NCBI GenBank assembly: GCA_030533445.1 | Contig: JARPUW010000290.1 | Span: 95,638 to 159,637, forward strand | Source of the DNA: Cyprinodon diabolis | Taxonomy: Eukaryota; Chordata; Actinopteri; Cyprinodontiformes; Cyprinodontidae | DNA length: 64,000 bases | Direction: 5' to 3' | Shown here: positions 1-7,399 of the stretch, in pieces | Layout of the letters: the number at the start of each line of letters is the position of its first letter | How positions within the stretch are numbered: the stretch's first letter is position 1 | Notes under the pieces: model-generated | Database searches by the model: none | Told to the model about the DNA's origin: nothing | Seen by the model: only the letters and a program-made list of their open reading frames with translations | Position numbers and translations under genes: made by a program

Positions 1-242
1 AATGTATGCCGACACAGTGAAGTGCTGTTTTTTATGCTTTTTTTTTCCTCTCCCCATTCATTTCCTATGGGATTTTTTTGCGACGTTTTCGCTAATAATT
101 CGCAAACCTTCGGACTAATGAGAAAGTTTTATACAAGCACACATCACCCCATTGGTCCCGACGCGTGTGCCAACTTTGGGCCCGATCCGCCAAACCGTGC
201 GGGACTAGTTACGCGCCGAAGTTTTGGGTATACGGGAGAATT

Positions 243-388
243 ATAATAATAATAATACGCGGAATAAATATGTGCAATAGTAGTAGGTGGGCCATGCCTT
301 CGGCATGTGGCCCCCCAATAATAATAATACGCGGAATAAATATGTGCAATAGTAGTAGGTGGGCCATGCCTTCGGCATGTGGCCCCCC
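243..388 (+). repeat. Hairpin minisatellite, 2 copies (unit 1)
   Basis: Two 72-bp copies. Each has an AAT run, ACGCGGAATAAATATGTG, CAATAGTAGTAGGTG, an ATGCC-TTC-GGCAT hairpin and a terminal run of six C. The second copy runs from 317 to 388. Confidence 0.95.
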
Positions 389-664
389 AATAACTAGAAA
401 ATTTCTAAAGAAATTTTGAGGGGGGCCACCTACTGCCCGTCTGGGGAACCGGGCCAATACGGCCCTGGCAAGTGACGTCGGGGCTCCCCAGACCAACTGC
501 TTACGCCTTTGAGGGCTGCTGAGGGAAGGAAAGAGGGCAAGTTCATGGGCAAAGAGAGCTGTGTGCCACTTGTGCTGAAATCTGGGAAATAGACGTGCAC
601 AGAGTATGATGCACAAGGGTAATATGGGTTGTCCATATTGAAACACAGTGGGTAAAGCCCAGTT

Positions 665-882
665 GGCGGGCTTCGCCCGCCTGCTAGGAGCCATCTCAGT
701 GAAGAAAAAAATCACCAATGGCGGGCTCTGCCCGCCTTCTAAGAGCCATTGCAGTGATGAAATCACCTGCTAAGAGCCATTGCAGTGATGTAATCACCTT
801 TGGCGGGCTCCGCCCGCCTGTTACCATTGGCGGGCTCCGCCCGCCTTCTAAGAGCCATTGCAGTGATGAAATCACCAATGGC
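665..882. repeat. GC-hairpin array, 4 hairpins (unit 1)
   Basis: Like the standard array but with one GC hairpin precisely deleted (20 bp), leaving the adjoining GCCATTG hairpin intact. Excision of a hairpin during replication would leave this product. Confidence 0.9.
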
Positions 883-3293
883 AATGAGCAATATGCCAGA
901 ATGTATGAGTGTGTATAAGGAAGAGGCTTTTATTCTGTAGAGTCCTTGTAGTCTTATTTTGAAAGTCTATCATGAATGTGCATCAAAAGATGGGTCACGC
1001 CCAGCAGTGATATAGAATCCATTTCCAAATGTTAAATCACTGGTTTTCCATGTTATTAGGTGAATAGTTGCTGTATTACAGAGTAAATGGGAGACTTTTA
1101 TTGTGAAATTTGCTCTGGGGTGTGTTTTGAAAAGGTCACTAGAGTCTAATAAAAACAACCTGGAAGAGTTTGGGTCATAATGTTGAGCCATTTGCATCAA
1201 TTAATGCATTACTATAATCTAGAGGCTTTTATTTTGTAGGGTCCCTGGAGTCTTATTTTGAAAGTCCAACAGAGTTGTGTTTATAGAAAATGTTCAGACC
1301 CGTCAATGATAGTTGATTACTTTCCAATCGTTAAATCACTCTTTTTCCATGTTATTAGGGCAGTAGATGAAGCGGAAATGGGAGGCTTTTATTTTGAAAT
1401 TTGCTATAGGGTGTGTTTTAAACAGTCTCCTAGAGTCTATTCTCTAAAACGGGGTTGAGTTTGGGTCATAATGTTGAGCCATATAGAGCAATAAATATAT
1501 GTAAAAAATATAGAGGCTTTTATTTTGTAGGGTCCCTGGAGTCTTATTTTGAAAGTCTATCAGTGCTGAGTGGCAAGGGAAGTGTCATGTACAGCAGTCA
1601 TATAGTATCCATTTCCCAATGTTAAATCAGTCCTTTCACCCTCCATTAGATTAATATGTGCTGTTTAAAACAGCAGAGGTAAAATCTGTTTGAAGCTTGG
1701 TAACCTTGACAACGCTTAACGAGCCTCTCACTGACACAGACAACAGCTGCACTCACTATTGGTTTCTTCTTCCCAGGCTTTTTTGTATGGGAAGAACGGC
1801 ACCGAACAAACGACTACTGATCAAAAACCGTATGAGTTATTCAAAAAACATTTTCACCATGAGCATCAGCAATCCTTCGACTCCAACTATACCAACTTTG
1901 GTGTATGTGTGTCATTCAGAAAAATATTTATGACGAGTTGAAAACACATAGTCTGATTCGTTTTTCTCCCATCTTCAGCTCAAAAAGAATGGAGAAAGGC
2001 TGAAACTCTCATCCACTTTAGGTTGGTCTGGAGGGTTTTTAAGGCAAAGTATTAATCCTACCGTAATTCCGAAGACATTGTGTGAGTCCAGAGGTTTCAG
2101 TCTACAAACTGACCAAAAATGGTGACTGTAGCTCCAAATATGTGGCCGTGAGGGCGAGAATAAGATGTTTGATCTTAAAAAAATGGCCGCCTCACACTAA
2201 GATTTCAGCAGCTGCACTCTAGCAGGCTGCTGCAGAAGCTAACTGTCAGCTAGCTTCCAGGTGCTTACCCTCCGAACAAACGACTGCTGAGCAAAAACCG
2301 TAAAAGATATCTGAAAAATTCTTTCAGTGAAAGCAACATCTATCCTTTGTCTCAGACTGGGGTAACCTTCATGTCTGTAGGTCTTTCACAACCCAAAACG
2401 AAGCACAAACAAAATGGTTGGCCCACCTGCTCCTCCCTTTGTTTGAACTGCAGGACCTCACTCTCACTCACCTTTTAGCTGCTAAAGCACCCCTCCGAAC
2501 AAACGACTGCTGAGTAAAAACCGTAAAAGGTATCTGAAAAATTCTTTTTATCTAAGCGACAGCTATATCTTGTCTTCAATTGGAGTAACTTTCATGGCTG
2601 TAGGTCATCTACAAACTGAATGGGAAGAGAAAGAAAAAGAAAAAACGTTTCATCACACCTAAGCTTCTAATTGAGCTAGCTGCAGCAGGTCACTGTCACT
2701 CAGCTTTCAGGTGCTTAAAATGTCCTCCGAACAAACGACTGCTGAGCAAAAACCGTATGAGTTATTCAAAAAATTTTTTCACCGTGAGCGTCAGTCATCC
2801 TTCGACTCCAACTATGCCAACTTTGGTGTATGTGTGTCATTCAGAAAAATATTTATGACGAGTTTAAAACACATAGTCGGATTCGTTTTTCTCCCCTCTT
2901 CTGCTCCAAAACCAATGAAAAACGGCTCTGATTTTCATCGACTTTAGGTCGGTCTGGAGGGTTTTTAAGGAAAAGTATTAATCCTACCGTAATTCCGAAG
3001 ATATTGTGTGGGTCCAGAGATTTCAGTCTACAAACTGACCAAAAATGGTGACTCTAGCTATAAATATGTGGCCGTGAGGGCGAGTTTAAAATGTTTTTTT
3101 GTGTTTAAAAAACGCCTGCCTCACACTCTAGCTTTTCAGTTGCTCCACTCTAGCAGGCTGGATTTTGCTAAAACTTTGTGGCGCTTGAGGTCTGATTATA
3201 CAAAAACCGTAGCAGTTATCAACATACCGTCTTCAGTTTTAAATAGACGAAGGATTTATCTACAAACTGAGCTTCAAACTGTTTTTCTAGGTG

Positions 3294-3540
3294 AATGTAT
3301 GCCGACACAGTGAAGTGCTGTTTTTTATGCTTTTTTTTTCCTCTCCCCATTCATTTCCTATGGGATTTTTTTGCGACGTTTTCGCTAATAATTCGCAAAC
3401 CTTCGGACTAATGAGAAAGTTTTATACAAGCACACATCACCCCATTGGTCCCGACGCGTGTGCCAACTTTGGGCCCGATCCGCCAAACCGTGCGGGACTA
3501 GTTACGCGCCGAAGTTTTGGGTATACGGGAGAATTATAAT
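3294..3540 (+). repeat. Head segment of the unit (reference unit 2)
   Basis: Conserved across units apart from a few haplotype variants. It contains the inverted pair CCCAT (3346-3350) and ATGGG (3360-3364) within CCCATTCATTTCCTATGGG, then TTTGCGA (3370-3376) and TCGCAAA (3393-3399). The end, GGGCCCGATCCGCC to GGGTATACGGGAG, is GC-rich with several CpG. No coding signal is supported. The head is the segment that most often appears with different bodies. Confidence 0.85.
3370..3399. repeat. Inverted repeat TTTGCGA / TCGCAAA
   Basis: Two perfect 7-bp arms separated by 16 bases, and an inner GCGA/TCGC pair that could form instead. Present in the head of essentially every unit; unit 6 disrupts the inner pair. 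Confidence 0.75.
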
Positions 3541-3546
3541 AACTAG

Positions 3547-3566
3547 AAAATTTCTAAAGAAATTTT
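3547..3566. repeat. AT hairpin at the minisatellite junction
   Basis: AAAATTTC and GAAATTTT are perfect 8-bp arms around a TAAA loop, immediately after CTAG. It is found in all 20 units with the same sequence. The minisatellite, when present, ends 6-9 bases upstream, and a run of six G lies two bases downstream. It sits at the point where head and body haplotypes recombine. Confidence 0.9.
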
Positions 3567-3813
3567 GAGGGGGGCCACCTACTGCCCGTCTGGGGAACCG
3601 GGCCAATACGGCCCTGGCAAGTGACGTCGGGGCTCCCCAGACCAACTGCTTACGCCTTTGAGGGCTGCTGAGGGAAGGAAAGAGGGCAAGTTCATGGGCA
3701 AAGAGAGCTGTGTGCCACTTGTGCTGAAATCTGGGAAATAGACGTGCACAGAGTATGATGCACAAGGGTAATATGGGTTGTCCATATTGAAACACAGTGG
3801 GTAAAGCCCAGTT
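3567..3813 (+). repeat. GC-rich constant block (reference unit 2)
   Basis: Begins GAGGGGGGCCACCTACT, whose reverse complement AGTAGGTGG plus C-run is the frame of the minisatellite. It then contains the 55-base inverted-repeat structure at 3588-3642 and ends at AGTT before the GC hairpins. Types A/D and B/C differ here at TGACGTCG versus TGATGTCG and at CAAGTT versus CTAGGT. No coding function is supported; minus-strand open frames across it start at TTG. Confidence 0.85.
3588..3642. other. Conserved 55-base inverted-repeat structure
   Basis: GTCTGGGGAACC (3588-3599) pairs with GGCTCCCCAGAC (3631-3642) at 11 of 12 positions. Inside it, GGGCC (3600-3604) and GGCCC (3610-3614) form a perfect 5-bp hairpin with an AATAC loop. 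The rest of the loop holds TGACGTCG (3622-3629), one base from a CRE consensus, which becomes TGATGTCG in units 4, 11, 13, 16 and 18. The structure is seen directly; a role as RNA or as a binding site is only inferred. Confidence 0.6.
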
Positions 3814-4051
3814 GGCGGGCTTCGCCCGCCTGCTAGGAGCCATCTCAGTGAAGAAAAAAATCACCAATGGCGGGCTCTGCCCGCCTTCTAAGAGCCATTG
3901 CAGTGATGAAATCACCAATGGCGGGCTCCGCCCGCCTGCTAAGAGCCATTGCAGTGATGTAATCACCTTTGGCGGGCTCCGCCCGCCTGTTACCATTGGC
4001 GGGCTCCGCCCGCCTTCTAAGAGCCATTGCAGTGATGAAATCACCAATGGC
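3814..4051. repeat. Standard GC-hairpin array, 5 hairpins (reference unit 2)
   Basis: The core repeat is 51 bp and holds two hairpins: GGCGGGC-3 nt-GCCCGCC, then GCCATTG-CA-GTGAT-GAA-ATCAC-CAATGGC, which pairs 12 bp with a two-base bulge. Five GC hairpins occur here; a shortened copy after TGTTACC has only the first type. Units 5, 6, 8, 9, 10, 12, 15, 17, 19 and 20 have the same five-hairpin layout. Confidence 0.92.
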
Positions 4052-4091
4052 AATGAGCAATATGCCAGAATGTATGAGTGTGTATAAGGAA

Positions 4092-4390
4092 GAGGCTTTT
4101 ATTCTGTAGAGTCCTTGTAGTCTTATTTTGAAAGTCTATCATGAATGTGCATCAAAAGATGGGTCACGCCCAGCAGTGATATAGAATCCATTTCCAAATG
4201 TTAAATCACTGGTTTTCCATGTTATTAGGTGAATAGTTGCTGTATTACAGAGTAAATGGGAGACTTTTATTGTGAAATTTGCTCTGGGGTGTGTTTTGAA
4301 AAGGTCACTAGAGTCTAATAAAAACAACCTGGAAGAGTTTGGGTCATAATGTTGAGCCATTTGCATCAATTAATGCATTACTATAATCTA
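4092..4390 (+). repeat. Tandem sub-repeat 1 (299 bp, reference unit)
   Basis: Starts GAGGCTTTTATTCTGTAGAG and continues to TCTTATTTTGAAAGTC. Shared landmarks with sub-repeats 2 and 3 are the opening 45 bases, ATGTTAAATCA, CCATGTTATTAGG and GGGTCATAATGTTGAGCCAT. It includes the 16-bp near-palindrome at 4362-4377. No gene is seen. Confidence 0.85.
4362..4377. repeat. 16-bp near-palindrome TGCATCAATTAATGCA
   Basis: Seven of the eight base pairs match. It overlaps ATTTGCAT, the reverse complement of the octamer motif ATGCAAAT. Present in every unit; a regulatory role is speculative. Confidence 0.5.
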
Positions 4391-4681
4391 GAGGCTTTTA
4401 TTTTGTAGGGTCCCTGGAGTCTTATTTTGAAAGTCCAACAGAGTTGTGTTTATAGAAAATGTTCAGACCCGTCAATGATAGTTGATTACTTTCCAATCGT
4501 TAAATCACTCTTTTTCCATGTTATTAGGGCAGTAGATGAAGCGGAAATGGGAGGCTTTTATTTTGAAATTTGCTATAGGGTGTGTTTTAAACAGTCTCCT
4601 AGAGTCTATTCTCTAAAACGGGGTTGAGTTTGGGTCATAATGTTGAGCCATATAGAGCAATAAATATATGTAAAAAATATA
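4391..4681 (+). repeat. Tandem sub-repeat 2 (291 bp, reference unit)
   Basis: Opens GAGGCTTTTATTTTGTAGGG. It has the same landmarks as sub-repeat 1 in the same order but has diverged strongly in between, so the internal duplication is far older than duplication of whole units. A second GGGAGGCTTTTATTTTGAAA lies in the middle, hinting at a still older half-length period. Confidence 0.85.
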
Positions 4682-4865
4682 GAGGCTTTTATTTTGTAGG
4701 GTCCCTGGAGTCTTATTTTGAAAGTCTATCAGTGCTGAGTGGCAAGGGAAGTGTCATGTACAGCAGTCATATAGTATCCATTTCCCAATGTTAAATCAGT
4801 CCTTTCACCCTCCATTAGATTAATATGTGCTGTTTAAAACAGCAGAGGTAAAATCTGTTTGAAGC
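4682..4865 (+). repeat. Tandem sub-repeat 3 (about 184 bp, truncated)
   Basis: Opens with the same 45 bases as sub-repeat 2 and keeps CATTTCCCAATGTTAAATCA and CCATTAGATTAAT, but lacks the second half of the repeat. It includes GCTGTTTAAAACAGC, a perfect inverted repeat with 6-bp arms. It merges into the spacer before sub-repeat P. Confidence 0.8.
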
Positions 4866-4970
4866 TTGGTAACCTTGACAACGCTTAACGAGCCTCTCAC
4901 TGACACAGACAACAGCTGCACTCACTATTGGTTTCTTCTTCCCAGGCTTTTTTGTATGGGAAGAACGGCA
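4866..4970 (+). repeat. Spacer between sub-repeat families
   Basis: Conserved spacer with a pyrimidine-rich TTTCTTCTTCCCAGG (4932-4946) that resembles a vertebrate 3' splice site. No matching donor or coding exon is supported. Unit 15 carries GTATATGAAG here. Confidence 0.6.
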
Positions 4971-5439
4971 CCGAACAAACGACTACTGATCAAAAACCGT
5001 ATGAGTTATTCAAAAAACATTTTCACCATGAGCATCAGCAATCCTTCGACTCCAACTATACCAACTTTGGTGTATGTGTGTCATTCAGAAAAATATTTAT
5101 GACGAGTTGAAAACACATAGTCTGATTCGTTTTTCTCCCATCTTCAGCTCAAAAAGAATGGAGAAAGGCTGAAACTCTCATCCACTTTAGGTTGGTCTGG
5201 AGGGTTTTTAAGGCAAAGTATTAATCCTACCGTAATTCCGAAGACATTGTGTGAGTCCAGAGGTTTCAGTCTACAAACTGACCAAAAATGGTGACTGTAG
5301 CTCCAAATATGTGGCCGTGAGGGCGAGAATAAGATGTTTGATCTTAAAAAATGGCCGCCTCACACTAAGATTTCAGCAGCTGCACTCTAGCAGGCTGCTG
5401 CAGAAGCTAACTGTCAGCTAGCTTCCAGGTGCTTACCCT
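4971..5439 (+). repeat. Sub-repeat P (469 bp)
   Basis: Starts CCGAACAAACGACTACTGAT. It is paralogous along its length to sub-repeat Q (5895 onward), sharing CGTATGAGTTATTCAAAAAA, TTCGACTCCAACTAT, TCATTCAGAAAAATATTTAT, GGTTTTTAAGG and TCTACAAACTGACCAAAAAT. The length is close to twice that of R and S. B and C units mostly have AACGAAAACAAACG at the start. Confidence 0.85.
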
Positions 5440-5662
5440 CCGAACAAACGACTGCTGAGCAAAAACCATAAAAGATATCTGAAAAATTCTTTCAGTGAAA
5501 GCAACATCTATCCTTTGTCTCAGACTGGGGTAACCTTCATGTCTGTAGGTCTTTCACAACCCAAAACGAAGCACAAACAAAATGGTTGGCCCACCTGCTC
5601 CTCCCTTTGTTTGAACTGCAGGACCTCACTCTCACTCACCTTTTAGCTGCTAAAGCACCCCT
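5440..5662 (+). repeat. Sub-repeat R (223 bp)
   Basis: Starts CCGAACAAACGACTGCTGAG and continues CCGTAAAAG (CCATAAAAG in this copy). It shares its start with S, plus GGGGTAACCTTCATGTCTGTAGG versus the S form GGAGTAACTTTCATGGCTG. No coding frame. Confidence 0.8.
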
Positions 5663-5894
5663 CCGAACAAACGACTGCTGAGTAAAAACCGTAAAAGGTA
5701 TCTGAAAAATTCTTTTTATCTAAGCGACAGCTATATCTTGTCTTCAATTGGAGTAACTTTCATGGCTGTAGGTCATCTACAAACTGAATGGGAAGAGAAA
5801 GAAAAAGAAAAAACGTTTCATCACACCTAAGCTTCTAATTGAGCTAGCTGCAGCAGGTCACTGTCACTCAGCTTTCAGGTGCTTAAAATGTCCT
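5663..5894 (+). repeat. Sub-repeat S (232 bp)
   Basis: Starts CCGAACAAACGACTGCTGAG, then TAAAAACCGTAAAAGG. It ends in CAGCTTTCAGGTGCTTAAAA, similar to the end of P (CTAGCTTCCAGGTGCTTACC). It contains a purine-only GAAGAGAAAGAAAAAGAAAAAA tract, altered to AAAATAAAAAA in units 3 and 10. Confidence 0.8.
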
Positions 5895-6360
5895 CCGAAC
5901 AAACGACTGCTGAGCAAAAACCGTATGAGTTATTCAAAAAATTTTTTCACCGTGAGCGTCAGTCATCCTTCGACTCCAACTATGCCAACTTTGGTGTATG
6001 TGTGTCATTCAGAAAAATATTTATGACGAGTTTAAAACACATAGTCGGATTCGTTTTTCTCCCCTCTTCTGCTCCAAAACCAATGAAAAACGGCTCTGAT
6101 TTTCATCGACTTTAGGTCGGTCTGGAGGGTTTTTAAGGAAAAGTATTAATCCTACCGTAATTCCGAAGATATTGTGTGGGTCCAGAGATTTCAGTCTACA
6201 AACTGACCAAAAATGGTGACTCTAGCTATAAATATGTGGCCGTGAGGGCGAGTTTAAAATGTTTTTTTGTGTTTAAAAAACGCCTGCCTCACACTCTAGC
6301 TTTTCAGTTGCTCCACTCTAGCAGGCTGGATTTTGCTAAAACTTTGTGGCGCTTGAGGTC
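5895..6360 (+). repeat. Sub-repeat Q (about 466 bp)
   Basis: Second copy of the P-type sequence. An ATG at 5888 opens a 75-codon frame (to 6115) in units with CATAGTCGG; units with CATAGTCTGA stop earlier. P carries a parallel frame, but every codon difference between P and Q in the shared 45 codons changes the residue, so I do not call a gene. Confidence 0.82.
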
Positions 6361-6461
6361 TGATTATACAAAAACCGTAGCAGTTATCAACATACCGTCT
6401 TCAGTTTTAAATAGACGAAGGATTTATCTACAAACTGAGCTTCAAACTGTTTTTCTAGGTG
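6361..6461 (+). repeat. Tail segment of the unit
   Basis: TACAAAAACCGTAGCAGTTATC, then CTACAAACTGAGCTTC and TTTTTCTAGGTG, leading into the next unit. It retains the ACAAAAACCGTA and CTACAAACTG landmarks of the P/R/S/Q family, so it may be a fifth, degraded member. Confidence 0.7.
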
Positions 6462-6703
6462 AATGTATGCCGACACAGTGAAGTGCTGTTTTTTATGCTT
6501 TTTTTTTCCTCTCCCCATTCATTTCCTATGGGATTTTTTTGCGACGTTTTCGCTAATAATTCGCAAACCTTCGGACTAATGAGAAAGTTTTATACAAGCA
6601 CACATCACCCCATTGGTCCCGACGCGTGTGCCAACTTTGGGCCCGATCCGCCAAACCGTGCGGGACTAGTTACGCGCCGAAGTTTTGGGTATACGGGAGA
6701 ATT

Positions 6704-6915
6704 ATAATAATAATAATACGCGGAATAAATATGTGCAATAGTAGTAGGTGGGCCATGCCTTCGGCATGTGGCCCCCCAATAATAATACGCGGAATAAATA
6801 TGTGCAATAGTAGTAGGTGGGCCATGCCTTCGGCATGTGGCCCCCCAATAATAATACGCGGAATAAATATGTGCAATAGTAGTAGGTGGGCCATGCCTTC
6901 GGCATGTGGCCCCCC
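6704..6915 (+). repeat. Hairpin minisatellite, 3 copies (unit 3)
   Basis: Three copies ending at 6777, 6846 and 6915, giving a 69-bp period. The core is the same in all three. The last C run abuts AACTAG and the AT hairpin directly. Confidence 0.95.
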
Positions 6916-7188
6916 AACTAGAAAATTTCTAAAGAAATTTTGAGGGGGGCCACCTACTGCCCGTCTGGGGAACCGGGCCAATACGGCCCTGGCAAGTGAC
7001 GTCGGGGCTCCCCAGACCAACTGCTTACGCCTTTGAGGGCTGCTGAGGGAAGGAAAGAGGGCAAGTTCATGGGTAAAGAGAGCTGTGTGCCACTTGTGCT
7101 GAAATCTGGGAAATAGACGTGCACAGCGTATGATGCACAAGGGTAATATGGGTTGTCCATATTGAAACACAGTGGGTAAAGCCCAGTT

Positions 7189-7399
7189 GGCGGGCTTCGC
7201 CCGCCTGCGAGGAGCCATCTCAGTGAAGAAAAAAATCACCAATGGCGGGCTCTGCCCGCCTTCTAAGAGCCATTGCAGTGATGAAATCACCAATGGCGGG
7301 CTCCGCCCGCCTGCTAAGAGCCATTGCAGTGATGTAATCACCTTTGGCGGGCTCCGCCCGCCTTCTAAGAGCCATTGCAGTGATGAAATCACCAGTGGC
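7189..7399. repeat. GC-hairpin array, 4 hairpins (unit 3)
   Basis: Lacks the 27-bp short copy that starts TGTTACC, so four regular hairpins remain. The last spacer reads ACCAGTGGC instead of ACCAATGGC. Confidence 0.9.

Larger units (their letters stand above)
1..3293 (+). repeat. Satellite unit 1 (type A, 3,293 bp)
   Basis: Type A is recognised by CACAGAGTATG, GCATTACTATAA, AGAGCAATAA and CATGTACAGC. This unit has two 72-bp minisatellite copies (243-388). Its GC-hairpin array (665-882) lacks one hairpin through a clean 20-bp deletion near 768, where ATCACC joins directly to TGCTAAGAGCC. Net of those changes and one extra A in an A-run near 2183, its length equals unit 2 exactly. The first bases are the anchor itself, so the window begins at a unit boundary by chance or by how it was cut. 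Confidence 0.95.
3294..6461 (+). repeat. Satellite unit 2 (type A, 3,168 bp), reference unit
   Basis: This is the simplest complete type A unit: no minisatellite copy, the standard five-hairpin GC array (3814-4051), three tandem sub-repeats from 4092, and the CCGAACAAACGACT sub-repeat family from 4971. I use it as the reference for internal features. It has the same length as unit 17. A private substitution is visible at 5468 (CCATAAAAG instead of CCGTAAAAG), itself a CpG to CpA change. Confidence 0.95.

Noticed and set aside
243..388. Simple microsatellite expansion as the whole explanation of the variable site
   Set aside because: AAT triplets do vary, but the expanding unit is a 66-72 bp block with a fixed hairpin and C-run, so it is a minisatellite with a triplet component.
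3008..3313. A 101-codon plus-strand frame conserved in nearly every unit
   Set aside because: It starts at GTG, has no recognisable domain, and overlaps the tail and unit boundary. Conservation equals that of the surrounding noncoding satellite.
3588..3642. tRNA or tRNA-derived SINE
   Set aside because: The stem lengths and loops do not fit a cloverleaf, and I see no convincing A box and B box pair or 3' A-rich tail.
3567..3813. rRNA gene or rDNA intergenic spacer
   Set aside because: GC-rich structured sequence raised the question, but no rRNA core sequence occurs in any of 20 units, so the array is not an rDNA repeat. Descent from a spacer cannot be excluded.
3502..4053. Minus-strand open frames of about 157-243 codons, one in most units
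   Set aside because: They begin at TTG, translate the hairpin arrays and AAT run, vary with repeat copy number, and show no domain I recognise. Their persistence is explained by repeat homogenisation and periods divisible by three.
4927..4950. 3' splice site of a real exon
   Set aside because: TTTCTTCTTCCCAGG is a good match to an acceptor, and CAGGTG or TAGGTGAAT downstream resemble donors. No supported exon lies between them, and it recurs in each satellite unit.
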